A stretch of 49,946 nucleotides of DNA. It comes from Kineococcus xinjiangensis. GTDB taxonomy: Bacteria; Actinomycetota; Actinomycetes; Actinomycetales; Kineococcaceae. The position numbers and the translations under genes are program-made. The stretch is taken from assembly GCF_002934625.1 (NCBI RefSeq), contig NZ_PTJD01000019.1, positions 1 through 49,946 on the forward strand, written 5' to 3'. Of this stretch, positions 40,464-49,063 are shown one piece after another (the stretch's first letter is position 1; each line of letters starts with the position of its first letter). The notes below the pieces were generated by a model. The model was not told the DNA's origin. It saw only the letters and a list, made by a program, of their open reading frames with translations, and did not search any database.

Positions 40464-41180
40464 ATGACGCACATCGTGACCGTGGCTGCCCGCAAGGGGG
40501 GCGTCGGGAAGACGACCATCGCGTACGAGCTCGCGTACCTCCTCGACGCGCCCCTGGTCGACCTCGAGTTCGACGACGGCTCCGCCACCCGCATCTGGGG
40601 CTACCGGCACGAAGCGCGCCTGCGTGCGCCGCTGCTCGACGCGCTCGAGCGAGGCACTCCGCCACGCATCCTGACCGGATACCACAAGCCCGACCTCGTG
40701 CCCTGCCACCCCGACTTCCAGCTCAACCAGCCCGAAGCGGACGCCATGGCCGACATCCTCACCGACTGGGCTGCCGCCTGGGACCGGGAGTACGTCGTCA
40801 TTGACACCCACGGGGGAGGCTCTCCCTCCGGTGACGGCGCGATCGCTGCGGCCTCGACCGTGATCGTTCCGACGCCGCTGAAGACGAAGGATCTCAACGC
40901 CACCGAAAGCATGGTCCGGGAGATGCCGGACTACCCCCTCGTCCTCGTGCCGAGCATGGTGCAGCGCGTCCCGCCGGCCGCCGAGATCCGCCGCCTGGGC
41001 AGCATCGTGCACGGCACTCCCATCACCGTCGCCGAACCCGTGCCCTACGTCCGCGGCATCGAGACCCGCAAGAAGCGCGTCGCGATCACCTCGGAAGACC
41101 CCACGCCCAAGGCCAACGTCGAGTTCGTCGCCGCCATGCACCAGCTGGCGTCCTTCGTGAAGGAGAACAACCATGCCTGA
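40464..41180 (+). CDS. parA: ParA-family partition ATPase
   Basis: ATG at 40464; upstream in-frame extension runs through the octad array and is not protein-like. The 238 residues have the deviant Walker A KGGVGKTT (11-18), the Walker B-like strand YVVIDTHG with D near 114, and LVLVPSMVQ. The short length and absence of an N-terminal HTH place it among small (type Ib) ParA proteins that partner with small RHH centromere-binding proteins. ParA polymerises or forms a gradient on the nucleoid and moves plasmids apart. No SD is visible; the octads take its place. The stop overlaps the next gene by eight bases. Confidence 0.88.
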   Translation: MTHIVTVAARKGGVGKTTIAYELAYLLDAPLVDLEFDDGSATRIWGYRHEARLRAPLLDALERGTPPRILTGYHKPDLVPCHPDFQLNQPEADAMADILTDWAAAWDREYVVIDTHGGGSPSGDGAIAAASTVIVPTPLKTKDLNATESMVREMPDYPLVLVPSMVQRVPPAAEIRRLGSIVHGTPITVAEPVPYVRGIETRKKRVAITSEDPTPKANVEFVAAMHQLASFVKENNHA

Positions 41181-41820
41181 GGCGCGTCCGGACGGCCTGG
41201 CTAGCCTGTCCAAGGCACGGGAGCGTCGCTCTCGCACGATGCCCGCCCCTCGCCACCCCGTCCGGCCCAAGGTGGGCACCGCCGACGCACCTGCCGCCAC
41301 CCAGGCACTCGCAGTCACCGCCGAGTCCCCCAATGACGACGCCTCCGGCAGTGCGCAGCAGCTCGCCAGTACCGCCACGGGTGACGCACCCCCGGCCGCA
41401 GCCACAGTCACCGCTGCAGCCGCAGCGGGCCGGGTGCCGGTGCGGGACACCGCAGCAGTGGAGGGGAGGGCCGGCACGCCTGTCAGCGCGGCCGCGGCGC
41501 CTGCACCCACGTCCTCGGCGCGCAGTCCTCGCCGACCCGCCAAGGCCGACGGCGCGGCCCCCGTCCTCGAGACCCCGCGCCCCACCGCAACCAGCGTCCC
41601 CAAGGCCACGACCCTCTACCTCGACGAGGACGTCAAGGGCTTCCTTCACTCCGTCCGCGTCGCCGGCATGACCGCCGCCCAGCCCATCGACGTCTCCCAC
41701 AGCGCCGTCGTCCGCCTGGCAGTGCGAGCACTGCGGGAACGCATGACCCCAGCGGAGATCATCGAGTACTTCGCCGCCGTCGAACCCGACTCCCACGCCA
41801 CCGGGCGCAAGCGCCGGTAG
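41173..41820 (+). CDS. RHH centromere-binding (ParB-like) protein
   Basis: ATG at 41173 is inside the last codons of parA (eight-base overlap), so the two are coupled. Of 215 residues, the first 140 are Ala/Pro/Thr-rich and disordered with a basic N-terminal patch (KARERRSRT). That tail likely stimulates the ParA ATPase, as in ParG-type proteins. The C-terminal domain, from about residue 147, reads as a ribbon-helix-helix: strand ATTLYLDE, helix DVKGFLHSVRVAGM, helix SHSAVVRLAVRALRERM. RHH dimers bind short repeated boxes, fitting the 8-bp octads that flank the operon. It has no ParB HTH or CTP-binding motif. ParG/omega proteins have the RHH at the C-terminus too. Assignment by fold reading and position. 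Confidence 0.78.
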   Translation: MPEARPDGLASLSKARERRSRTMPAPRHPVRPKVGTADAPAATQALAVTAESPNDDASGSAQQLASTATGDAPPAAATVTAAAAAGRVPVRDTAAVEGRAGTPVSAAAAPAPTSSARSPRRPAKADGAAPVLETPRPTATSVPKATTLYLDEDVKGFLHSVRVAGMTAAQPIDVSHSAVVRLAVRALRERMTPAEIIEYFAAVEPDSHATGRKRR

Positions 41821-41845
41821 CGACAAAGACGCGCCTTCCGAGGCG

Positions 41846-41885
41846 TTGAAACATTGAAACATCCCAACCTCGGAACGTCGGAACC
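41846..41885. repeat. Five octads downstream of the parB-like gene
   Basis: Five contiguous 8-bp units in exact register: TTGAAACA at 41846 and 41854, TCCCAACC at 41862, TCGGAACG at 41870 and TCGGAACC at 41878. These match the consensus better than most upstream units. They begin 25 bases after the RHH gene's stop and may be a second loading site or an operator. Confidence 0.75.
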
Positions 41886-42130
41886 CCGCGGCTTGGGATG
41901 CGCGGCCTTCAGTGCGACTGAGCGGGGCGGTGACTGCAGGAGGCAAACGCCTGCGGGCGGTACGGGCCTGTGGCTGCCGTGCCGCCCGCCGCACTCACTG
42001 GGGGAGCAGGTCCGATCATCTGCGCTTCAGGCAGGCGCCACCCACCACGGCACGCCACCGCAGGTGATGATGCCGCTGTAGGGGGCTCTTTCGTGCCATG
42101 TCCCTGCTCGGCGCCGCCCTGCGGGGTCGG
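41886..42130. other. Intergenic stretch after the par locus
   Basis: About 245 bases; no ORF, repeat or hairpin that I can support. Confidence 0.4.
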
Positions 42131-42330
42131 CTACTCCGGCTGCGGCATGGGAGGGCCGAAGGTGGCGTAGGGCCAGGAGTCGACACGGCCCCACATCGGG
42201 TCGCTGTCAGGGCCGATGCGCACCCCGTACGCTTCCGCGGCCAGCGCCATGAGCAGCAGCTGCACGTCCCTCGCAGCGTCTTCGAAGCCGGTGTGGCCGT
42301 CGAGGTAGGCGGAGAGGGATGTTGCCGCAC
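42131..42330 (-). pseudogene. Remnant C-terminus of an unidentified gene
   Basis: On the minus strand, a protein-like reading SAYLDGHTGFEDAARDVQLLLM continues with MALAAEAYGVRIGPDSDPMW, DSWPYATFGPPMPQPE and a TAG at 42131. The frame is closed by TGA just upstream and has no start for its first part. Protein-like sequence (PGDENPVALTAHQGIKCG) appears to continue in another frame to about 42400. This suggests a frameshifted gene fragment, not a functional gene. Family not recognised. Confidence 0.4.
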
Positions 42331-42585
42331 TTGATCCCCTGATGAGCCGTCAACGCGACCGGGTTCTCATCACCGGGAAGCCGCCGGCGCAGCCGGTGCT
42401 GCATCTGCTCCGAGGGATCCTCCACCCCACCCAGCGTCTCAGCCCCGGCGTAGCGACAGCCTGAACTGGCGCGGCCGCGGCACCAGGCGATCACTCCTCA
42501 GCCCCAACGCTGGAGCCGGTAGCCAGACCGGCCAAGGGGGTCGCCCCATGCCTCACATCGGCCGTGCTGCGGGGGAGGTGCTGCT

Positions 42586-43668
42586 GTGCGCGTGCTGCCG
42601 CATGATGGGTGGATGCGGCAGCAGTGGTGGGGTGCAGCGGTCATCGCGGCGGCCGTACTCAGCGGCTGCAGCCCGGCCTCTACCTCCCAGGCACCCCCGC
42701 CAGCCGACCCCGCCCCAACTAGCTCCGCCTCGTCCAGCACCTCGGTGCCCGCTGCGCCGGCCCCATCGGACAGCGGCGCGTCACCGGAGCCGCCCGCGCC
42801 CCCGTCCTCGACGACCGCGCCGGCGCCTGCGGCCGCGCCGGGCACGGCGCGGGAGGTCCTGGACACCCTGGCGGTCAAGGGCAGGGCGCCGAAGACCGGC
42901 TACGACCGCGACCGCTTCGGCCCTGCCTGGCAAGACACCGACGGCAACGGCTGCGATACCCGCAACGACATCCTCCGCCGCGACCTCGTCGACGAGGTCG
43001 CCAAGCCCGGGACCCGGGGCTGCGTCGTGGCCGCCGGCACCCTGCAGGACCCCTACGCCCCCCGCGCCATCGCCTTCACCCGCGGCGAAGGCACCAGCGA
43101 TGACGTGCAGATCGACCACGTCGTGGCTCTCTCCGACGCCTGGCAGAAAGGCGCCCAGCAGCTCAGCGAGCAGGAACGGGTGGCCTTCGCCAACGACCCC
43201 CTCAACCTCCTCGCCGTCGACGGGCCCCTGAATCAGGCCAAGGGTGACTCCGATGCCGCGACCTGGCTCCCGCCGAACCGCGCCTACCGCTGCGCCTACG
43301 TCGCCCGTCAGGTCGCGGTCAAAGCCAAGCACCGTCTCTGGATCACCACCGCTGAACGTGACGCCATGGCCGGGGTCCTCGACACCTGTCCCACCGAGCC
43401 GGTCCCCACCGACACCACCGTTCCCGGCCCCGCCCCCGAGGGGGCAGTTCCACCGCCCCCAGCCCCCGCACCAGCTGAGCCAGCACCACCCGCACCCGTC
43501 GCGCCTGCCCCCGCTGCGCCGGCTCCCGCGCCCGGTGGGGGAGAGGACCCGCGCTATCCCAGCTGCAAGGCCGCCAAAGCCGCCGGCTACGGCCCCTACA
43601 CCCGAGGGGTAGACCCCGAGTACGACTGGTACAAGGACGGCGACTCCGACGGCACCAACTGCGAGTAA
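42586..43668 (+). CDS. Lipoprotein with GmrSD-like HNH nuclease and excalibur domain
   Basis: GTG at 42586 has a strong GGGGGAGG seven bases upstream; an ATG at 42613 fits as well. The 360 residues start with a lipoprotein signal, lipobox VLSGC (C28). A Ser/Pro linker leads to a DUF1524/HNH nuclease domain with GYDRDRFGPAW, DTDGNGCDTRNDIL, the metal motif QIDHVVAL (D177, H178) and PLNLLAVDGPLNQAKGD. A second Pro/Ala linker precedes a C-terminal excalibur calcium-binding domain (YPSCKAAKAAGYGPY, DWYKDGDSDGTNCE, about 323-360). Secreted proteins with this layout are common in actinobacteria and probably degrade extracellular DNA. It may provide defence or nutrient use; no link with transfer is evident. 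Confidence 0.87.
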   Translation: MRVLPHDGWMRQQWWGAAVIAAAVLSGCSPASTSQAPPPADPAPTSSASSSTSVPAAPAPSDSGASPEPPAPPSSTTAPAPAAAPGTAREVLDTLAVKGRAPKTGYDRDRFGPAWQDTDGNGCDTRNDILRRDLVDEVAKPGTRGCVVAAGTLQDPYAPRAIAFTRGEGTSDDVQIDHVVALSDAWQKGAQQLSEQERVAFANDPLNLLAVDGPLNQAKGDSDAATWLPPNRAYRCAYVARQVAVKAKHRLWITTAERDAMAGVLDTCPTEPVPTDTTVPGPAPEGAVPPPPAPAPAEPAPPAPVAPAPAAPAPAPGGGEDPRYPSCKAAKAAGYGPYTRGVDPEYDWYKDGDSDGTNCE

Positions 43669-43833
43669 GGCAGAGCCCCAAGGCTGTACGTAGCGCCTTT
43701 CCTGCGGCAGCGTCGTGGTCGCGGCAGAGCAGAGGGCAGAGCAGAGAACGGGGCCATTGAGCAGGTTCTCGCCGCCTCCGCACGGGCAAGCGCCAGTCTC
43801 GGGGGCTCTCGAGGTGACCTGCTCTCAATGCGC

Positions 43834-43871
43834 CGAGGGCGCCTTCCACGGTGAGGTGGAAGACGCCCTCG
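43834..43871. terminator. Bidirectional hairpin between convergent genes
   Basis: CGAGGGCG-c-CTTCCAC (43834-43849) pairs with GTGGAAG-a-CGCCCTCG (43856-43871), a 15-bp stem with one mismatch and a six-base loop. It is 15 bases after the minus-strand stop at 43887 and 165 bases after the HNH gene's stop. Confidence 0.75.
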
Positions 43872-43886
43872 GAAGCGACGTGTCGA

Positions 43887-44474
43887 TCAGGTGCGGTAGT
43901 GCCCGCTCCAGGCTGTGCCTGTCCACAGCTCGAAGGCGCCGGCTTTGTGAGGGGATGGGTAGAAGCCCGGAGCGTCGACGCCCTCGTGAGGCGGCTGCAG
44001 AACCTGTCCCTGAGGGGAGAGGACCCAGCATCCGGAGTAGTCCCAGGGCAGCCGCCAGCGGGTCTGGTGCCAGCCCCGGTGCGCGATGGGCGCGAAGGAC
44101 CCGTAGTGCAGCACGAGGGTGGTGTAGCCGCGGCGCAGCTCCTCGAAGTTGCGAGCCCCAACGCCCTTCCACCAGTGCAGGGCGAGGACGAAGGTGAACA
44201 GCCCCATCGCCAGGACGGCGATGCTGATGAGGACGCCCCCAAGAGGGAGCAGCTGCACGAGCTCGACCGCGACGAGCACCCCCGCCACCGCTGTGATGAT
44301 CTTAACGAGGAACAGGTTGAACGCGCGGTGGGCGCTCGTCCCCGGCATGAGCTCGGGGGGCTGATGCGGGACGAGGGGTACCTGTCCTGCCGCCCGGGCC
44401 TGGCTGAATCCGGGCACCTCCCGGGGCCTGATGCTCAGGCCCCGGAAGGTGCGCTCAGTGTGATCCCGACTCAT
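43887..44474 (-). CDS. Small membrane protein with DUF2510-like C-terminus
   Basis: ATG at 44474; 195 residues. Two membrane helices at about 52-74 and 79-100 form a hairpin. The C-terminal end reads DAPGFYPSPHKAGAFELWTGTAWSGHYR, a DUF2510-like motif (PG-Y-P ... W-G-T-W) of a kind common on actinobacterial membrane proteins. Another part has WRLPWDYSGCWVLSPQGQV. Role unknown; DUF2510 may be a peptide- or wall-binding motif. It starts 69 bases after the stop of the large surface-protein gene on the same strand. Confidence 0.72.
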   Translation of the reverse strand: MSRDHTERTFRGLSIRPREVPGFSQARAAGQVPLVPHQPPELMPGTSAHRAFNLFLVKIITAVAGVLVAVELVQLLPLGGVLISIAVLAMGLFTFVLALHWWKGVGARNFEELRRGYTTLVLHYGSFAPIAHRGWHQTRWRLPWDYSGCWVLSPQGQVLQPPHEGVDAPGFYPSPHKAGAFELWTGTAWSGHYRT

Positions 44475-44543
44475 CGGCGCGTGACTGCCCTTCCGGTGTG
44501 CTCTGTGTGGGCCGTCGCGGCGGCGATGTCTCGGGTCATGGAC

Positions 44544-47500
44544 TTAGTCTGTCCAGATGCCGCCGTCGATCAGCGCCACGGCGCTGTCGTAGGACTCGTC
44601 GGAGGTGTCGGCGAGTGCGATCTTGACGGTCACCGCCTTGCCGGGAGTGACCGGCACGGAGCAGGTGAGGGGAGTGGTCAGCCCGTCCATGCTGGTGGCG
44701 TAGCCGGCGGCGCCGTTGGCGTTGTCCACGTAGAACTTGCTGTTGTAGATCGCGTTGATCGTGTTGACGGCAACGGGCTCGTCGGTGCCGGGGACGTTGG
44801 AGCAGAGCTTGCCGTCCACGCGCACGGACATGACGTCGTTGAAGGCGCTGCCCACGAACTCGGGGTACTCCTCGCTGGCGAAGACGTAGCGCACGTGCAG
44901 GTTGTCGCCTTCGGGGATGAGGGTCACTTCGTAGGAGGCGGCATCGTGCGTCGGGAAGCCTGCCAGTGCGCTCAGTTCGCTGTCACCCGGCCTGTTGAGC
45001 TCGGTGCTGGCGAACTTGTCCGGGGAGCCCAGGGCGTTGGAGATGTGCCCGGTGCTGAGCACCCATGCCTTCTTGCCGGGGACGAAGCCGTCCAGGTGTC
45101 CCCACTGGTCACCGCCGCCGACGGACTTGTCGTCGACCTTGGTGACGCCGTCACCGAGGAGGGAGTCCTGGGTGCCGGGGTCGGGGGTCTCCTCGGCACC
45201 CTTGCTCTTGCAGCCCTTCGGCAGCTCCCAGGGGGAGCCGAAGTAGGGCGTCGATCCCTTCAGCGCCTCGAAGCTGATCTCCTCGGTGTGCTCCCAGACG
45301 GGGATCCAGGCCGTGGCGACGAGGCTGAGGCTGCGGGAGAACTCGGCCTTGGCGTCGATGCAGGCGTTATACCGGGAGTCGGTGGCAGCGAAGTAGGGCT
45401 CGAAGCTCGCGTCGATCGGGTTGAGCTTTCCACTGACCCCGGCGATGACGCCGGCATCGGAGGTGCCAACACCGGGGCCGATGATGAGCTCGCCACCGGC
45501 CTTCAAAGCCAGGGAGCCGTTGGCCTTGACCTCCGGTTCCAGTGCGGCGACTTCCATGATGGGACTGCCGGAGAAGGACACCCCCTCCTTCACGCTCATC
45601 GTGCCCTTGGCGGCGAAGCCGGCCTTGGCGGAGACACCGATGTTGGACACCGACAGGGCGCCGCCGGCGCTCACCTCGGCGGTAGGTGCCAGACGCATCG
45701 AGATCGGCACGGGCGAGACGGTCAGCGGCTTGAAGACCTGCGGAAGGTTGACGCCGCAGGCGTAGGCGCCGCTGACCTCGACCTTGGCTGCGCCCTTCAT
45801 GTCGGCGTAGACCGACATGTCCACCGAGGCACCGACCGGCAGGTCCGGACCGATGTTGTTGTGCTTGTCGATCTTGGTCTTGAAGTGTCCACCCATGCCC
45901 ACGCTCGGGGCGAACTCCACCGAGCTGGAGCCTCCACCGAACTCGCACTGGCCCTTCGGCTGGCCCTTGGCCGCAGGGGAAACAGCCAGATCGGCCGCGG
46001 CGACCTCGGTGTCGGCCAGGTCGAGACCGGCGAGCAGGTCGGTGGGCTTGAGGAGGGAAGCGGGGGAGGCCGGCGCCGGCGCCACGGTGAACTCGGCGAC
46101 GTTGAGGTCGTAGTAGTCGAAGGCGTCGCCGAGCCCGGTTGCCGTCAGATCCAGGGTGCGGCCATCGGCGGAGATCGCGGTGACCGTGCCGAGGAAGCCG
46201 CCGGGGAGGGCCTGGGAGATCGGCAGGATGATCGCTGAGCCCAGCGGCGGGGTCGCCATTGTGGAGCTGAGGACAACCTGCACGCCCGTACCGGTGGTCT
46301 TGGCGCTGGTGATGTCGCCGCCTTCGGTCAGGACCGTGGTGGGCGTGGCGACGTAGGCGGCGTCGGTGGACCCGGCGGTGGGGGCGGTGCCGGCCACGAC
46401 GCTCAGCGGACCCGTCCAGACGCCCTGGTTCAGGGTGAAGAGGGAGTAGGTGTACTGGGTACCGGCCGACAGGCCGGTGTCGGTTGCCGTCGTGCCGTCC
46501 ACGGCGACCTCGACGCCCTGGGACCGGTCGGTTGCGGCGTCGTCGCCGCTGGTGCGACGCAGCGAGAAAGCGGTGCCCTTCGGCGCCGTCCACGTCAGGG
46601 TGACGCTGTCTGCGGTGAGGGCGGTGGCGTGCAGGTCACGGGCGCCGCCGTCGGCGACGTAGGTGGCCTCCACATTGCTGGACTGATTGGCCGCGACGGT
46701 GACGTTGGCCTGGCTCGTCGTGCCGACGTAGCGGGTCCCGTTGACCGTGACGCTGGGGAGCTGGATCTGGTAGGTGCCCGCAGGCATCGTCAGGGCGACG
46801 TCGCTGCTGGTGCCCTCGGGGCTCTTGGCGGCCACCCGGTAGGTGCCGCCGCGCAGCTCCACGTTGGCGGCAACGCCGTCCGGGGCGTTGACCTTCACGC
46901 GCACGGTCCCCGTCGTCGGGGTCGAGACGGGCGGAGGAGCGACGGGCGGCGTCGTGGCCGGCGGTGTTGCGGAGGGGGGCGTGACCTGCGGGGCCGTCGC
47001 GGCTCGCGCGGCGGCGGTGAGGGTGTCGGTGCAGATGGCGCCCTCACCGCCGAGGGCGATGACGGAGCCGGCGTTCATCGCGCGCAGCGACTGCTGCACC
47101 GAGTCAGGCAGGCCGGCGCAGGAGGGCACCAGCAGCACGGGGCCGTCGGTGAGGGAGCCTGCCGCGAGGGCATCAGCGAAGACATCACCTCGGGCGATGT
47201 AGGCCTTGGCGGGGGTGGTAGCGCGCTGCGCGATCGCTGCTGCCGCGATGGCCGCGGCGGAGGCGTAGCGGTCGGCGCCAGCCAGGCGTGCGGTGGGCTT
47301 GCCGGCGGCGGCGGCGGTGAGCAGCGCCTCGGAGATGGTGGCGGGGCCACCGAGTGCGATGACCTTCTCCGGGCGCAGCCGGGCGATCTCGGCGGCCACA
47401 GTGGCGGGCACCGGACCGGCGCTGGGGACGGTGAGGATGGGGCCGTCGGTCAGTGCGCCACCGGCGACGGCGTCGGGTGCTGTGTCGGCGCCGGAGGCGA

Positions 47501-48005
47501 TGTAGACACTGCGGCTGCCGGAGGGGAAGGCGCGCTGAGCGATCAGCACCGACGTCTGGTAGCGGTCCTGGCCGGCCAGTCGGTGGGTGCTGGCGCCGAC
47601 CGAGGCGGCCACGCTCGTGAGCAGGTTGTCGCAGACCGCTCCCTGCCCGCCCAGGGCGACTACCTGAGTGGGGCGCAGAGCCTTGACTGCCGCGAGGGTG
47701 GTGATGGGGGCCGGCCCGCACGAGGGAACGAGCAGGACGGGGCCGTCGCTGAGCGATCCCGCCGCCAGGGCATCGGCTGGGACATCACCTCGCGCGAGGT
47801 AGACGACACCGGCGCCCTTCGGGAACGCGGCCACCGCGATGGCCGCGGCGGTGGCGTACCGGTCCGCGCCGGCCAGGCGTGCCGTGGTGGCCGCCGCGTC
47901 CGTCGTGGCGTTGAGAGCGGAGGGAGCCGCCGTGGCCGGACTGACCGTGAAGGTGGTGCCGGTCATGGTGGCCGCAATGAGCAGCCCGAGTACGCGGTTA
48001 CGCAC
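44544..48005 (-). CDS. Large surface protein: three CWB2 repeats, FnIII, choice-of-anchor L
   Basis: GTG at 48005 with GAGG eight bases upstream; 1153 residues. Signal peptide ends after ATAA near residue 27. Three cell-wall-binding type 2 repeats follow over about 40-335. Each has R(L)AG(A/Q)DRY, a helix, VYLARGD/VYIASGAD/AYIARGD, LTDGPIL(L)VPS and VIALGG. These attach the protein to wall polymers. Next are a beta domain, a fibronectin-III-like domain (TALTADSVTLTWTAPKG) and a long beta-rich middle. A C-terminal choice-of-anchor-L domain (about 970-1153) has YVFASEEYPEFVGSAFNDVMS, INAIYNSKFYVDN and KIALADTSDESYDSAV. It is therefore an exported adhesin-like or structural surface protein. It could mediate cell contact, but no evidence ties it to mating. 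Confidence 0.88.
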   Translation of the reverse strand: MRNRVLGLLIAATMTGTTFTVSPATAAPSALNATTDAAATTARLAGADRYATAAAIAVAAFPKGAGVVYLARGDVPADALAAGSLSDGPVLLVPSCGPAPITTLAAVKALRPTQVVALGGQGAVCDNLLTSVAASVGASTHRLAGQDRYQTSVLIAQRAFPSGSRSVYIASGADTAPDAVAGGALTDGPILTVPSAGPVPATVAAEIARLRPEKVIALGGPATISEALLTAAAAGKPTARLAGADRYASAAAIAAAAIAQRATTPAKAYIARGDVFADALAAGSLTDGPVLLVPSCAGLPDSVQQSLRAMNAGSVIALGGEGAICTDTLTAAARAATAPQVTPPSATPPATTPPVAPPPVSTPTTGTVRVKVNAPDGVAANVELRGGTYRVAAKSPEGTSSDVALTMPAGTYQIQLPSVTVNGTRYVGTTSQANVTVAANQSSNVEATYVADGGARDLHATALTADSVTLTWTAPKGTAFSLRRTSGDDAATDRSQGVEVAVDGTTATDTGLSAGTQYTYSLFTLNQGVWTGPLSVVAGTAPTAGSTDAAYVATPTTVLTEGGDITSAKTTGTGVQVVLSSTMATPPLGSAIILPISQALPGGFLGTVTAISADGRTLDLTATGLGDAFDYYDLNVAEFTVAPAPASPASLLKPTDLLAGLDLADTEVAAADLAVSPAAKGQPKGQCEFGGGSSSVEFAPSVGMGGHFKTKIDKHNNIGPDLPVGASVDMSVYADMKGAAKVEVSGAYACGVNLPQVFKPLTVSPVPISMRLAPTAEVSAGGALSVSNIGVSAKAGFAAKGTMSVKEGVSFSGSPIMEVAALEPEVKANGSLALKAGGELIIGPGVGTSDAGVIAGVSGKLNPIDASFEPYFAATDSRYNACIDAKAEFSRSLSLVATAWIPVWEHTEEISFEALKGSTPYFGSPWELPKGCKSKGAEETPDPGTQDSLLGDGVTKVDDKSVGGGDQWGHLDGFVPGKKAWVLSTGHISNALGSPDKFASTELNRPGDSELSALAGFPTHDAASYEVTLIPEGDNLHVRYVFASEEYPEFVGSAFNDVMSVRVDGKLCSNVPGTDEPVAVNTINAIYNSKFYVDNANGAAGYATSMDGLTTPLTCSVPVTPGKAVTVKIALADTSDESYDSAVALIDGGIWTD

Positions 48006-48234
48006 GTGATACCTCGCAGTGTCATCGCAGGCGCCGCAGATAGAGGGTGCGGCCCTGCCGCCCGGGGGCGTGGAAGGGGTAGGAATGCGTCGGTCGCTTC
48101 GCCTGAGCGCAAGCGACCAGCCCGACCGGGGGCGCCACTCGGCGGATCGTGCACCGAGGTCGCGGTCGAGCAGGGGGTGCCGCAGGAAGACCGGGATCGA
48201 GCGGGACGGCTAGGTCCAACTTCGATCCAGGTGC

Positions 48235-48257
48235 CGAGCACCCGACCTAGGTGCTCG
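48235..48257. terminator. Small hairpin in the gap
   Basis: CGAGCACC (48235-48242) pairs with GGTGCTCG (48250-48257) around a seven-base loop. Upstream of the surface-protein gene on its strand; function undetermined. Confidence 0.35.
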
Positions 48258-48608
48258 CCGGTGATGCCGGAGAGGGTGACGATCAGCGCTTCGCTGTATC
48301 GCTGCTAACTCAAAGCGCGGCGATCCTGACTGCGACTCGAGCTAGCCGGCTCCACGGTTTCGGTGTCCTCCATCAGCGCTCGTGAGTGTCTCCGTCAGCC
48401 GTGCCCCGTTGCGTCAGCATCCTCACCCCGCAACCGGTCCGGAACTCGGACGTTCCCTCCCCGACCTGGCGGAGAGCTCGTGAAGAGCATGGCCAGCTGC
48501 CCCGTTCTCGAGTCACGAAGAGCGAGCCCGCTCACCCATCCGCCGCTCGCGCCTCGCCCAGGCGTACCAGCTACCCCAGGCCGAGTGCAGCGCAGCTGTC
48601 ACGCTCTG

Positions 48609-48950
48609 TCACTCGATGGTGCGCGGATGGCCCCGCGGGGCGAAGGCGCCAGGAGCGGGCGGCAGCACGCAACCGCGTCTCAGGGCAGGGCAGGGCCGGG
48701 CCTGGACCACGACCGCGGCGGTGCGCTGTCGGTCCACGGCGATGATCTGGCCCACGTCCTCGACCTGGCCGCTGCCGGTGCAGGCGCCGGCGTGAGGGAA
48801 CGAGCCAGGAAGGCCGCTCACGGCAAGGTCCATGCCGACATAGCCGTTTGCGGACGCCGACACTGCGATGCCCGACCTGCCCGACCCGCCCGACCCGCCC
48901 GACCCGCCCGACCCGCCCGACAGGGTGGGCAGCGAGGAGCAGCCGGGCAT
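48609..48950 (-). CDS. Doubtful ORF with Gly-Ser repeat
   Basis: ATG at 48950 with no SD; 113 residues. A GGS repeat from the 9-bp DNA repeat is followed by a fairly protein-like part (GYVGMDLAVSGLPGSF, GQVEDVGQIIAVDRQRTAAVVVQ) and a Pro/Arg end. It could be the remnant of a secreted protein or coincidence. No family recognised. Confidence 0.25.
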   Translation of the reverse strand: MPGCSSLPTLSGGSGGSGGSGGSGRSGIAVSASANGYVGMDLAVSGLPGSFPHAGACTGSGQVEDVGQIIAVDRQRTAAVVVQARPCPALRRGCVLPPAPGAFAPRGHPRTIE

Positions 48951-49063
48951 CGGTCAGGTGCCCACTGGCCGCTACCCCGCTCGGGTGAGGCAGATCGACC
49001 GAACGGCCCTGCCGAGTGCCGTGAACGCTTCTGCCGCGTCGCCTCCGCGCACACGGTGGTGAT

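Larger units (their letters stand above)
48006..49063. other. Long gap with one doubtful ORF
   Basis: More than 1 kb between the surface-protein gene and the next plus-strand gene. It contains a hairpin (48235-48257), a 9-bp repeat (about 48876-48925) and a doubtful minus-strand ORF (48609-48950). Other frames are Arg/Pro/Ala noise. The promoter of the leftward surface-protein gene should lie at its left end. Confidence 0.5.

Noticed and set aside
39449-40804. Several plus-strand ORFs through the octad region
   Set aside because: Their sequence changes character abruptly at the parA start and follows the 8-bp repeats; no protein family and no SD.
43851-46238. Plus-strand 795-codon ORF
   Set aside because: Antisense of the choice-of-anchor-L surface protein and of the DUF2510-like protein, both with clear domains.
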